This document shows, one piece after another, positions 17,279-25,986 of a stretch of 33,501 nucleotides of DNA (its first letter is position 1; every line of letters starts with the position of its first letter). The stretch is taken from assembly GCA_021199655.1 (NCBI GenBank), contig JAJQHQ010000011.1:1-33501 (forward strand). The letters are read 5' to 3'. The notes under the pieces were generated by a model. That model saw nothing but the letters and a program-made list of their open reading frames with translations, made no database searches and was not told where the DNA came from. Made by a program: the position numbers and the translations under genes. This DNA comes from Lachnospiraceae bacterium. Lineage in GTDB: Bacteria; Bacillota; Clostridia; Lachnospirales; Lachnospiraceae.

Positions 17279-17959
17279 TTATAAACTATAGTCCGTGTAC
17301 CCCGCCATCACGCCCATCATCTTTCTCACATTCGCGGCGCGGTCTCCTCCAAATACAGCGGAACCGGCGACACAGACATTGGCTCCGGCCTCCAGCACCA
17401 GCGGCAGCGTGCGGTCGTTAATACCGCCGTCCACCTCGATATCAAGATCAATCCCGAGCTCCAGAGCCTTGCGGCGCAGTGTGCGGATTTTCTCCGTCAT
17501 CTCCGGGATATAGGGCTGTCCGCCGTAGCCCGGATTCACCGTCATGATCAGTACCATATCGAGATACGGCAGTACATAATCCAGCGCATTTAAGGGAGTA
17601 GCCGGATTCAGCGCTACTCCGGCGCGAAGGCCGCGTTCTTTGATATCGCAGATCACGCGCTGCAGATGGCGGGCCGCCTCCGCGTGCACGGTAATGCTGT
17701 CCGCCCCGCAGGCGGCAAATTCCGCTATGTATTTTTCCGGCTCGATGATCATCAGATGCACGTCGAACAGGGTATCCGTCGCACTGCGAATGGAGGAAAT
17801 GACCGGCATACCGAAGGATATGCTCGGTACAAATACCCCGTCCATCACATCAATGTGAAGGTATTCGGCCCCCGCTTTTTTCACGATACTTACCTCATCG
17901 CCGAGCGTCTTAAAGTCGGCGGCCAGAATGGACGGCGCCAGAATGTTCTTCCGGTTCAT
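17279..17959 (-). CDS. rpe: Ribulose-phosphate 3-epimerase
   Basis: This enzyme interconverts ribulose 5-phosphate and xylulose 5-phosphate in the pentose phosphate pathway. The 226-aa TIM barrel shows all metal and catalytic residues: H35 and D37 (LHIDVMDG), H68 (FDVHLM) and D177 (EVDGGI), plus NPGYGGQ (142-148) for phosphate. ATG 17959 has GGAG upstream. It is the last gene of the priA-to-rpe block, matching the Bacillus subtilis order. A TATAAT sequence sits only about 15 bp before the ATG and is probably too close to be a promoter. Confidence 0.97.
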   Translation of the reverse strand: MNRKNILAPSILAADFKTLGDEVSIVKKAGAEYLHIDVMDGVFVPSISFGMPVISSIRSATDTLFDVHLMIIEPEKYIAEFAACGADSITVHAEAARHLQRVICDIKERGLRAGVALNPATPLNALDYVLPYLDMVLIMTVNPGYGGQPYIPEMTEKIRTLRRKALELGIDLDIEVDGGINDRTLPLVLEAGANVCVAGSAVFGGDRAANVRKMMGVMAGYTDYSL

Positions 17960-18068
17960 AACTGCTCTCCTGTATTATAATTGTATTTTTCCTTAGTTTC
18001 ATGATTCACGTCCATGTTTTTTCTGCAATGCACGCAAATCATATTTTCTACAGATCAATGTCTGTCGG

Positions 18069-19067
18069 TCAATACTTCTTTCGGTTCTTCAGTTCTTCCG
18101 CAAGCAGCGTATAACTCTCGTACCTTGCGGCAGGTATTTCTCCGGCCTCCACCGCGGCTTTTACCGCACAGTCCGGCTCTTTTAAGTGCATGCACCCTTG
18201 AAACCGGCACCGCTCTTCCCAGGGCGCAAATTCATGAAAATACTCTTTTAATTCCTCATATTCAATATCCGGCAGATACAAAGAAGTAAATCCCGGTGTA
18301 TCGAGTATATAGCTGTTCCTCCGGGCATCTGCATCCGGCCGGTTCAAAGCAAATTCCGGCTGCAGTTCCGGTGAATCATTTAAAACTTCCGGCTGATCGT
18401 CTGAAAATCCCGTCTGCAGATTTGATGTATCATCGCACGGCTTCATCACCAGCAGCTCCGTATGCCGGGTCGTGTGCTTCCCGCGGTCGGCTTTCCTGCT
18501 GATCTCCCCGACTTCCATATGCTGTTCCGGGAGGAAGGAATTGGTCAGCGAGGATTTCCCGACGCCGGATGGCCCGGCCAGAACCGTAGTTTTCCCTTCC
18601 AGCATACGGCGCACATGTTCCAGACCTTCCTGCTGCGCGACGCTTATAAAACATACCTCGCAGCCACAGCCGCGGTAGATCTGTTCCAGCTTCTGTATCT
18701 GCTGCGCATCGGCAAGATCCATCTTGTTAAAACAGATGATGACCGGGATCTGCTGACAGTTCATCATGATCAGAAAGCGGTCCAGAAGGTTCAGGTTAGG
18801 CTGCGGATGATTCAGGGCAAATACCACCATCGCCTGATCGACGTTGGAAGCCGCGGGCCGGATCAGCATATTCCGCCGCGGCAGGAGCCGGTCGACATTG
18901 CCGGTCCGCTCCTTTTCATCAAGAATGGAAATCTCCACGTCATCCCCGACCAGCGGTTTTATCTTTTCTTTCCGGAAAATACCCTTGGCGCGGCATTCAT
19001 AGACTGCGCTGTCCTCAGCGTGCACATAGTAGAAGCCGCCGACTCCTCTGATTATCTTCCCGCGCAT
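18069..19067 (-). CDS. rsgA: Ribosome small-subunit-dependent GTPase RsgA with loop insertion
   Basis: RsgA is a circularly permuted GTPase that checks late 30S maturation and leaves when the decoding centre is ready. An N-terminal OB fold (1-65) is followed by G4 NKMDLAD (114-120), G1 GPSGVGKSS (165-173), GKHTTRHTELL (196-206) and G3 DTPGF (256-260). The zinc finger is C287-X4-C292-X-H294-X5-C300. Residues about 209-252 are an extra hydrophilic, Asp/Pro/Asn-rich stretch between G2 and G3, where family members usually have about six residues. That is next to the switch region, so activity or ribosome contact could differ. A CGGAGGA box precedes the ATG. It lies between rpe and prkC as in B. 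subtilis. Confidence 0.95.
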   Translation of the reverse strand: MRGKIIRGVGGFYYVHAEDSAVYECRAKGIFRKEKIKPLVGDDVEISILDEKERTGNVDRLLPRRNMLIRPAASNVDQAMVVFALNHPQPNLNLLDRFLIMMNCQQIPVIICFNKMDLADAQQIQKLEQIYRGCGCEVCFISVAQQEGLEHVRRMLEGKTTVLAGPSGVGKSSLTNSFLPEQHMEVGEISRKADRGKHTTRHTELLVMKPCDDTSNLQTGFSDDQPEVLNDSPELQPEFALNRPDADARRNSYILDTPGFTSLYLPDIEYEELKEYFHEFAPWEERCRFQGCMHLKEPDCAVKAAVEAGEIPAARYESYTLLAEELKNRKKY

Positions 19068-19091
19068 GCATCCTCCGTTTCCTGTTTATAC

Positions 19092-19118
19092 GTAACTGTT
19101 CAGTACCTTCACAGTTAC
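19092..19118. repeat. Copy B of the 27-bp dispersed motif (perfect palindromic ends)
   Basis: gtaactgt at the left end and acagttac at the right end form a perfect 8-bp inverted repeat around an 11-nt loop. It overlaps the stop codon of the prkC gene (19115-19117) and lies between prkC and rsgA. Confidence 0.75.
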
Positions 19119-21400
19119 TCTACTTCACTGAACGTGATCCCGGAATACTCGATCTTGCTCGTCACCTCTCCGGTGTCCTCATCAAGCAGATAAACGTAAG
19201 CAATCCCCGTGGACACCCCGGTCGCGCCGGTCACCTGCAGCAGATACGGGAAGGTCGTCGTACCCTCAAATACGGTCGTCTCCGTGCCGTTCTGATACAG
19301 CGTAATCCGTACCGGCTGTCCCGTATATCCGGACGGAGCGGTCAGCGAGGCATTGTACTGCCAGGTGCTCCCGCTCGTAGTATTTGTAGTATTCGAAGTC
19401 GTCGAGGCCGAACCCGACGAGGTCGATGTAGAACTGTCAATGGTAATGTTGTCGTCATCGTCTGTCGAGCCAGATGAGGTCGAAGAACCGGTACTGATAT
19501 AGATCGTAACAGTGCTTCCCGCCGGCACCTGCCCGCCCGTGTCCTGTGCACTCGTGCGCGTTACCATGCCCTCACTGATCGTATCGCTGGATTCATACGC
19601 ATACGCTGCCGTCAGTCCCAGCATCGACAATGCTTCCTCTGCACGCTCTACCGTGTATCCAGTCAGATCCCAGAGGGTCTTATATTCGGTCACAACCTCC
19701 TCTTCCTCTGTCTCAGATTCGGCCGCTCCCTGGCTGACGAAGATTGTGATCGTATCACCCTTTTGCACAGTTTCCCCGGCTTCCGGGTCTGTCGAAATGA
19801 CATAGCCGCTCATCACCGTATCACTGTACTGTGTCCGGTCAACCGTATATTTCAGTCCCTGTGTGATCAGAAGCGCTTCTGCCTGTGAAAGCTCCATATT
19901 GCTGATATCATCCAGCGCGAACGATGCTTCCGTCTCCGTTTCGCTTTCGCTTTCTGACTCCGTTTCGCTCTCTGTCTCCGTCTCGGTCGTTTTTTCGATC
20001 ACGATGGCGTCGTCCGAATCCGATTTCTTTGAGGAAAAATTCACCAGGCCAACCGCGTTCGCCAGCAGCGCAAGGAATACGAAGCCAACCACAACGGCGA
20101 TGATAATACCGCCAAGCGTCACAGCCTTTTCGAGCTTCGGATTGAGTTCACTGTCCGTATCCTCTTCATTCTTCTTTCCGCTGCGGGCCGCTTCAAAGCT
20201 CTCATTTAAATGATAGCTTTCCTCTTCCGTCTTGTCATTTTCTTCCTCTTCGTCATAAGAACCCAGCCAGGAGGGGTCGCCAAACTCCTCTTCCCCGTAT
20301 CCCGTATTCCAGCGCGTCCCGTCGTAATTGTCATAAAAGCTTTCCCCTCTGACAGGCGCAACGTCCTGATACTGACTCTTCTGGTAATAACTGCCCGGCT
20401 GATAGGCGCGGTTCTGCACGGAGCCGGTCTCCTGCGGCTGCAGATTCGCAGCTCCCACATCCAGCGACTCATCATAAGAAGGCATGCGCTGCTCAGACTT
20501 GATCTGCTCCATCTCTTCTTTTGAGAGGATGATCGTCTGTGAAGTACGGTCCGCCACCTGCCAGGTCACAAAGTCTCCCTCCGGATTGACCAGTGATTCC
20601 CGTAAGTCCCGGATCAGCTCGGTCATATTCGGATAGCGCCGGTCAGGGCTTTTCTGCGTACATTTCATCACGATCTGGTTCGTGGAAAACGGAATCTCCG
20701 GCACTTCTTCTCTGGGGCCATGCACCTCGTCCTGCAGATGATGCAGTGCCACCTCGACCGCCGTATCCCCGTCAAACGGAACATGGCCGGTCAGCATCTC
20801 ATACATCGTAATGCCGAGCGAATAGATATCGCTCTTCTCATCGCTGTAACCGCCTCTGGCCTGTTCGGGCGAGCTGTAATGCACCGAACCCATGACGCCG
20901 GATGTCATCGTGTTGGAAGAAGCCGCCCTCGCGATCCCGAAATCTGCCACTTTGACTTTTCCGTCAGTAGAAATCATGATGTTCTGCGGCTTGATATCCC
21001 GATGAATAATGCCGTTGTTGTGCGCGGCCTCCAGTCCCGCGGAAATCTGCAGCGCAATGCTGGTCGCCTCACGGACGGATAATCTTCCCTTGTCCGCGAT
21101 GTAATCCTTGAGCGTGATCCCTTCTACCAGCTCCATCACGATGTAATTGATGCCCGCTTCTTCTCCCTCATCGTATATATTGACGATATTGCCGTGCGCA
21201 AGACCGGCTGCAGCCTGTGCTTCCGCCCGGAACTTGGAGGTAAAGACCTTATCCTCCCGAAATTCCTTCTTCAGCACCTTGACAGCCACAAAACGGTTCA
21301 GCTTGTGGTCTAATGCTTTATATACATCGGCCATGCCGCCGGAACCGATCCTTGAGACGATCTCATATCTGTTCTGAATAAACATTCCTGAACTTAACAT
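19115..21400 (-). CDS. prkC: PASTA-domain Ser/Thr protein kinase PrkC (Stk1/PknB family)
   Basis: This is a membrane kinase that senses muropeptides or lipid II through PASTA domains and phosphorylates division and cell-wall proteins. The kinase domain (about 11-275) has GSGGMADVY (19-27), ATP-binding K41, HRDIKPQN (133-140), DFG (153-155) and SPEQ (177-180). A long juxtamembrane region rich in Asp, Glu, Tyr and Gln follows (about 280-425). The membrane helix is about 426-452. Outside are an acidic Thr/Glu/Ser stretch (460-492), PASTA 1 (about 497-558) and PASTA 2 (about 574-638), a Ser/Thr-rich linker (639-679) and an extra beta-rich domain of about 80 residues (680-761). Two PASTA repeats and a distinct terminal domain differ from the usual three to four repeats. 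It lies 15 bp after its phosphatase gene. Confidence 0.95.
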   Translation of the reverse strand: MLSSGMFIQNRYEIVSRIGSGGMADVYKALDHKLNRFVAVKVLKKEFREDKVFTSKFRAEAQAAAGLAHGNIVNIYDEGEEAGINYIVMELVEGITLKDYIADKGRLSVREATSIALQISAGLEAAHNNGIIHRDIKPQNIMISTDGKVKVADFGIARAASSNTMTSGVMGSVHYSSPEQARGGYSDEKSDIYSLGITMYEMLTGHVPFDGDTAVEVALHHLQDEVHGPREEVPEIPFSTNQIVMKCTQKSPDRRYPNMTELIRDLRESLVNPEGDFVTWQVADRTSQTIILSKEEMEQIKSEQRMPSYDESLDVGAANLQPQETGSVQNRAYQPGSYYQKSQYQDVAPVRGESFYDNYDGTRWNTGYGEEEFGDPSWLGSYDEEEENDKTEEESYHLNESFEAARSGKKNEEDTDSELNPKLEKAVTLGGIIIAVVVGFVFLALLANAVGLVNFSSKKSDSDDAIVIEKTTETETESETESESESETETEASFALDDISNMELSQAEALLITQGLKYTVDRTQYSDTVMSGYVISTDPEAGETVQKGDTITIFVSQGAAESETEEEEVVTEYKTLWDLTGYTVERAEEALSMLGLTAAYAYESSDTISEGMVTRTSAQDTGGQVPAGSTVTIYISTGSSTSSGSTDDDDNITIDSSTSTSSGSASTTSNTTNTTSGSTWQYNASLTAPSGYTGQPVRITLYQNGTETTVFEGTTTFPYLLQVTGATGVSTGIAYVYLLDEDTGEVTSKIEYSGITFSEVE

Positions 21401-21415
21401 ATCCCATACCCCATA

Positions 21416-22135
21416 TCAAACTTCAGCAAGGACAACCGAAATGTTGTCTTTTCCCCCGTTCTTATTCGCTTCGTTCACCAGATGGCATGCCGCCTCCTTT
21501 GGCAAAGAATATTTCCTGACGATCTGCAAAATCTCAGCATCCTCTACCATATTGGTAAGACCGTCGGAGCAGAGCAGGATCACATCACCCTCCTCCAGCT
21601 TCACGTCAAAGAAATCGATCCGCACCGGCGATTTGACTCCCACCGCCCGCGTGATCACATTTTTATCCGGATGACTGCGCGCATCCTTGCGCTGCAGCTC
21701 CCCCATCCGCACCATCTCTTCCACCAGAGAATGATCTCTGGTGATCTGCGCGATCTCCTGATCGATCAGATACAGCCTGCTGTCCCCGACATTTGCGACA
21801 TAAAGATACCCGTCCACGATCGCGGCAGCGACCACCGTCGTCCCCATACCCTCCAGAGACCGGTCAGAAGCCGCTTTTTCGATAACGCGCTCATTCGCAA
21901 AATGAATCGCCTCAGACAACAGCGGAATCGGGCGCTTATCCTGCGCCTGTTCCAGATATTCCACCATCGACTCCACCGTGCACCGGGAAGCCGTATCGCC
22001 TCCGTTGTGACCGCCCATCCCGTCAGCCACGATCAGCAGATTCGGCAGATTGCCGACCGGCTGGTCCGACGCATAGATGAAATCCTGATTGGAGGAACGT
22101 TTCCTGCCAATGTCTGTGACACTGTAAACCCTCAT
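21416..22135 (-). CDS. stp: PP2C-family Ser/Thr protein phosphatase Stp/PrpC
   Basis: This metal-dependent phosphatase reverses phosphorylation by the adjacent PASTA kinase. The 239-aa protein starts MRVYSVTDIGRKRSSNQD and has the metal-binding Asp18, DGMGGH (38-43), VGDSRLYLI, the ARSHPDKNVITRAVG block, CSDGLTNM and the final Asp in GGKDNISVVL. I chose ATG 22135 over the longer frame to 22279, because AAGGA/AAGAGA boxes precede it and family members begin close to this residue. Order rlmN-stp-prkC matches the conserved Firmicute block. Confidence 0.96.
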   Translation of the reverse strand: MRVYSVTDIGRKRSSNQDFIYASDQPVGNLPNLLIVADGMGGHNGGDTASRCTVESMVEYLEQAQDKRPIPLLSEAIHFANERVIEKAASDRSLEGMGTTVVAAAIVDGYLYVANVGDSRLYLIDQEIAQITRDHSLVEEMVRMGELQRKDARSHPDKNVITRAVGVKSPVRIDFFDVKLEEGDVILLCSDGLTNMVEDAEILQIVRKYSLPKEAACHLVNEANKNGGKDNISVVLAEV

Positions 22136-22208
22136 ATTCTCTTGTCCTTTCTCGGTATGTAAGGCAGTCGGACTGATTCGTTTGCCTCTGCTTTTCCCCG
22201 GACATTTG

Positions 22209-23279
22209 TCAGAGCTTCGCCTGCCCTGACTGTTCCATATACCCCTTGCGAAGCTGACCGCAGGCTCCCGCGATGTCACGCCCCATTTCTCTCCTTATAG
22301 TAACAGTTTTCCCGCATTTTTCAAGAACATTTTTAAATGCAAGGATCTCGCGGCGTTCCGGCTGCACATAGCTCCGCTCCTTCACCGGGTTGACCGGGAT
22401 CAGGTTGATATGGCAGTTCATGCCTTCCAGAAGTCTGGCCAGCATGCGCGCATCTTCCTCAGAAGCGTTTTCACCGCTCACAAGACTGTATTCAAATGTC
22501 ACCCGTCTTCCGGTCTGTTTAAAATAATACCTGCAGGCGTCCAATACCCCGCCCAGATCATATTTATTCGCGACCGGCATCAGCTTCTGCCGTTTCTCCT
22601 GAGAAGGCGCATGCAGAGAAAGGGCAAGCGTGATCTGCAGTTTTTCATCTGCCAGCGCCCGGATCCGTTCCGTCAGGCCGCAGGTCGACACCGTGATATT
22701 TCTCTGACTGATGTGCAGTCCCTTCTCCTGGGTCAGAAGCTTCAGAAAACGTAGCAGATAATCATAATTATCAAGCGGCTCTCCTGTGCCCATGACCACG
22801 ACATGGGAAACCCGCTCCCCCGTCAGCCGCTGGATCGCATAAATCTGATCGAGCATCTCAGACGGCAGCAGATTTCTTGTGAGGCCGCCGATCGTCGACG
22901 CGCAGAAGCGGCAGCCCATGCGGCAGCCCGCCTGGGAAGAAATGCAGACAGAATTCCCGAACTGATAGCGCATCAGTACGCTCTCGATCACGTTGCCGTC
23001 CGCAAGGCCGAACAGATATTTCTCTGTCCCGTCCAGCTTCGAGACACGGCGCTCCACGAGCGTAAGAGCCGTGTAGCCATACTGCGCACGCAGCGTCTCC
23101 CGAAGCAGTTTGGGCAGATTCGTCATCTCGTCATAATCCCGCGCAAGCTTCTGATGCATCCACTGATACAGCTGTCCGGCGCGAAACGGTTTTTCGCCGA
23201 GTGCCGCAATCTCCGCGGTGAGTTCCTCTAATGTCATGGATTTGATGTCTGTTTTACAATCGTTGTTTTCCTTCATCAT
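22209..23279 (-). CDS. rlmN: Dual-specificity 23S rRNA (A2503)/tRNA (A37) methyltransferase RlmN
   Basis: This radical-SAM enzyme adds a C2 methyl group to A2503 of 23S rRNA and A37 of some tRNAs. The 356-aa protein has an N-terminal helical domain, the 4Fe-4S motif C119-X3-C123-X2-C126, GTGEPLDNYD for SAM, and a C-terminal GACGQL cysteine that carries the methyl group in the family mechanism. Two ATG codons lie side by side at the start (23279 and 23276), after an AGGTAAGG box; either could be used. It follows rsmB closely. Confidence 0.96.
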   Translation of the reverse strand: MMKENNDCKTDIKSMTLEELTAEIAALGEKPFRAGQLYQWMHQKLARDYDEMTNLPKLLRETLRAQYGYTALTLVERRVSKLDGTEKYLFGLADGNVIESVLMRYQFGNSVCISSQAGCRMGCRFCASTIGGLTRNLLPSEMLDQIYAIQRLTGERVSHVVVMGTGEPLDNYDYLLRFLKLLTQEKGLHISQRNITVSTCGLTERIRALADEKLQITLALSLHAPSQEKRQKLMPVANKYDLGGVLDACRYYFKQTGRRVTFEYSLVSGENASEEDARMLARLLEGMNCHINLIPVNPVKERSYVQPERREILAFKNVLEKCGKTVTIRREMGRDIAGACGQLRKGYMEQSGQAKL

Positions 23280-23316
23280 CCTTACCTGTTTTTATCCAAT
23301 GGTTCAGGCCGGGTGC

Positions 23317-24672
23317 TTACGGATTTTTCCGCAGTCTGGCGATGAAAAACCCGTCTGACTGATGTACGCCCGGAAGCAGCTGCAGAAAGCCCCCAGACGT
23401 CGTCCGGCATTTCAGTTCGTCACAGATATAGGGATCAATGCTCTCCAGACGGAACGGAAAATTCTCCAGAAACCATTTGATATTGTACTGATTTTCATCC
23501 GCACCGATCGTACAGGTGCTGTAGATCAGGGTGCCGCCCGGACGGACATAGTCCTGCACATTATACAGGATCCTGCGCTGCAGCTGAATGATGTCCTGCT
23601 GCTGTTTTTCTGACATTTTGTATTTAATGTCCTGTTTTTTCCGGATCACGCCAAGCCCGGAACACGGGACATCCGCCAGCACGATATCCGCCTTGCCTCT
23701 GGATTCCTCGTCCGGCACCGTCGCATCCATCCGCATCGCGCGGATGTTGATCGCGCCCGTCCGCTCGATATTTTCCTGCATCAGCTGCACTTTGCGTTCA
23801 GAAATGTCGCGCGCCTCGACATAGCCGCTGCCCATCAGCTTATCCGCGATGTGCAGGCTCTTGCCTCCCGGCGCCGCGCAGACATCAATGCAGCAATCGC
23901 CCCAGTTCACGGCCGCGATCTCCGCCACCAGCATGGAGCTGATATCCTGTACCTGAATCCAGCCCTTACGGAAAGCACTCACTGCCCCGATATAATTGTA
24001 ATCCGAAATTTCCAGCGCATAGTCCAGATAGGGGTGCTGTTTTACCGTAATTCCCTGCGCGATCAGATCACTGACGATCTCTTCTTTTGATGCTTTGGCA
24101 AGATTGCAGCGCACGACCGTGCCCCTGGTCATATGGGAATCCCGGCACATTTTCTCAGTCGTCTCATAGCCGAACTGCGCCGTCCACTTATCCAGCATCC
24201 AGATTGGAAAGGAATATTTTACAGAAAGATAATGCAGCGGCTCTTTCTCCTGATCCGGATAGCGCACCTGGGAAAGCCGCCGCGCCGTATTGCGCAGCAC
24301 TCCGTTGACAAAGCCCTTCAGATTGTAAAAGCCTTTCTTCTGCGCCAGCTTCACCGCCTCGTTGCAGACCGCGGAATCCGGAACGCTGTCCATATATTTC
24401 AGCTGATACACAGACAACCGAAGCAGGTTGCGGATCAGCGGTTTCATATTGTAAACAGGGACATTTGAAAACTGTTCAATGATATAATCCATCTGTATCA
24501 TATGTTCCAGCGTGCCCTCAACAAGTCTCGACAAAAATGCCCGGTCCCGTTTTTCCAGATACTGGTATTTCTCCAGCGTCTCGCGCAGGACCACATGGCT
24601 GTATGCTTCCTCCTCGGTGATCTCCATCATCATGCCGAGCGCGACTTCCCTTAAATTCACCGGTTTTGCCAT
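23317..24672 (-). CDS. rsmB: 16S rRNA (cytosine-967-C5)-methyltransferase RsmB
   Basis: RsmB makes m5C967 in 16S rRNA. The 451-aa protein has an N-terminal NusB-like helical domain (1-140) with the NGVLRN motif, then a SAM-dependent methyltransferase domain with CAAPGGK (265-271), DVPCSGLG (catalytic-pair C337) and YSTCT (C387). I chose ATG 24672, with AGGGGAG 9 nt upstream, over the ATG at 24708, which has no ribosome site and overlaps a dispersed repeat. It lies between fmt and rlmN as in the B. subtilis block. Confidence 0.95.
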   Translation of the reverse strand: MAKPVNLREVALGMMMEITEEEAYSHVVLRETLEKYQYLEKRDRAFLSRLVEGTLEHMIQMDYIIEQFSNVPVYNMKPLIRNLLRLSVYQLKYMDSVPDSAVCNEAVKLAQKKGFYNLKGFVNGVLRNTARRLSQVRYPDQEKEPLHYLSVKYSFPIWMLDKWTAQFGYETTEKMCRDSHMTRGTVVRCNLAKASKEEIVSDLIAQGITVKQHPYLDYALEISDYNYIGAVSAFRKGWIQVQDISSMLVAEIAAVNWGDCCIDVCAAPGGKSLHIADKLMGSGYVEARDISERKVQLMQENIERTGAINIRAMRMDATVPDEESRGKADIVLADVPCSGLGVIRKKQDIKYKMSEKQQQDIIQLQRRILYNVQDYVRPGGTLIYSTCTIGADENQYNIKWFLENFPFRLESIDPYICDELKCRTTSGGFLQLLPGVHQSDGFFIARLRKNP

Positions 24673-24706
24673 CTGCGTCGTCTCCCCTTCCGTCGCTTCA
24701 TCTGCC

Positions 24707-24733
24707 ATAACTGTTCTGTATCTTCATAGTAAC
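24707..24733. repeat. Copy C of the 27-bp dispersed motif
   Basis: It starts ataactgttc and ends catagtaac. It aligns without gaps with copy B at 19092, with several substitutions. It lies just upstream of rsmB, 32 bp before copy D. Confidence 0.6.
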
Positions 24734-24764
24734 CATTTTTCTTTCATTTCACAGCCCTGAATTC

Positions 24765-24791
24765 GTAACTGTTCCATACTGTCGCAGCCGC
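24765..24791. repeat. Copy D of the 27-bp dispersed motif
   Basis: It starts gtaactgttc and continues with ctgtcgcag, closest to copy A at 1331. The right arm is degraded. It lies in the fmt-rsmB gap. Confidence 0.55.
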
Positions 24792-24829
24792 CCGAATTCC
24801 TATATTCCGTTCTCAGATCCATCTGCAGA

Positions 24830-25888
24830 TCAGACGACCGTCTCAAGCTTCTCGCCAGGCTTCACGGGATATCCGCGCAAAAACGCGCCGATCTCCATCC
24901 GTTTCTTCCCTTCCGGCTGCAGCTCGAGAATCGAAAGCACACCATGACCGGTCTGCACGTACAGAGAAGACTTCGTGACCGCACAGACTGTCCCCGGTGC
25001 AGTCATCTCTGTCTGTTCTGCTGTCTTTGCTTCTGCCGGTTCCGTTGTCTCTGTTGCCGCCGTCAATCCTGTCTGCGCAGCGGCGGATCCGGCTCTTGCA
25101 GTTTCCTCTCCCCCCGTCTCCGATCCCGGGACCTTTGCTTTCCAGACCTTCAGCGTTTTCCCGCGAAACCCTGTCCAGGCGCCCGGCCAGGGATCCACGC
25201 CGCGGATCCGGCATTCAATCTCATGAGCGCTCCTTTGCCAGTCGATGCGGCCATCCTCCTTCGTAAGCATGGAAGCGTACGTGGTCGGACTCATCTCCGG
25301 CTGTTTTTCAAACTGCGCCGTGCCTTTATCCAGCGCATCCAGTGTCCGGATCAAAAGCTGCGCCCCCACCTGGCTTAGCTTATCAAACAGGCTGCCCCCG
25401 GTCTCGTCCTCTGCCAGCGGCACAACTTCCTTTAAGATCATATCCCCGGTATCCAGACCGGCGTCCATGCGCATCGTGGTCACGCCGGATTCCTTTTCCC
25501 CGTCGATTACCGCCCACTGGATCGGCGCGGCGCCGCGGTATTTCGGAAGCAGGGAAGCATGAACGTTGATGCAGCCATATTCCGGCAGATCCAGAATGGT
25601 CTGCGGAATGATCTGTCCGAAGGCCACGACCACGATCGCATCCGGCCGCATCTCTTTTAACACATCCAGCCACTGCGGCTCCCGGATCTTCACCGGCTGA
25701 TACACCGGAATGCCGGCTGCCGCGGCGGCTGCCTTCACCGGCGTCATCTGCAGTTCTTTTTTGCGTCCCTTCGGCTTATCCGGCTGGGAAAACACTGCCT
25801 GCACCCGGTACTTATCCGAAACGATCAGAGCGTTTAACGTCCCCACCGCAAAGTCGGGCGTCCCCATAAAAACTACATTCTGCAGCAT
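24830..25888 (-). CDS. fmt: Methionyl-tRNA formyltransferase Fmt with low-complexity insertion
   Basis: Fmt formylates initiator Met-tRNA using 10-formyl-THF. The N-terminal formyltransferase domain starts VVFMGTPDFAV and carries the catalytic N108 and H110 in NVHASLLPKYRGAAPIQWA and D146 in DAGLDTGDM. The C-terminal OB-like tRNA-binding domain is interrupted at about 255-298 by an Ala/Thr/Glu-rich stretch not typical of the family, making the protein 352 aa against the usual 310-315. GAGGTGAG precedes the ATG by 5 nt. It follows def by 98 bp, the normal def-fmt pairing. Confidence 0.96.
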   Translation of the reverse strand: MLQNVVFMGTPDFAVGTLNALIVSDKYRVQAVFSQPDKPKGRKKELQMTPVKAAAAAAGIPVYQPVKIREPQWLDVLKEMRPDAIVVVAFGQIIPQTILDLPEYGCINVHASLLPKYRGAAPIQWAVIDGEKESGVTTMRMDAGLDTGDMILKEVVPLAEDETGGSLFDKLSQVGAQLLIRTLDALDKGTAQFEKQPEMSPTTYASMLTKEDGRIDWQRSAHEIECRIRGVDPWPGAWTGFRGKTLKVWKAKVPGSETGGEETARAGSAAAQTGLTAATETTEPAEAKTAEQTEMTAPGTVCAVTKSSLYVQTGHGVLSILELQPEGKKRMEIGAFLRGYPVKPGEKLETVV

Positions 25889-25986
25889 GTATACTCACCT
25901 CATATCCTGTCTTCATTTCACAGTGTTCGAAAATGCAGTATTGTACTGATTATACGTCAGCTTCTATACAGCAAACGTGATCATTG

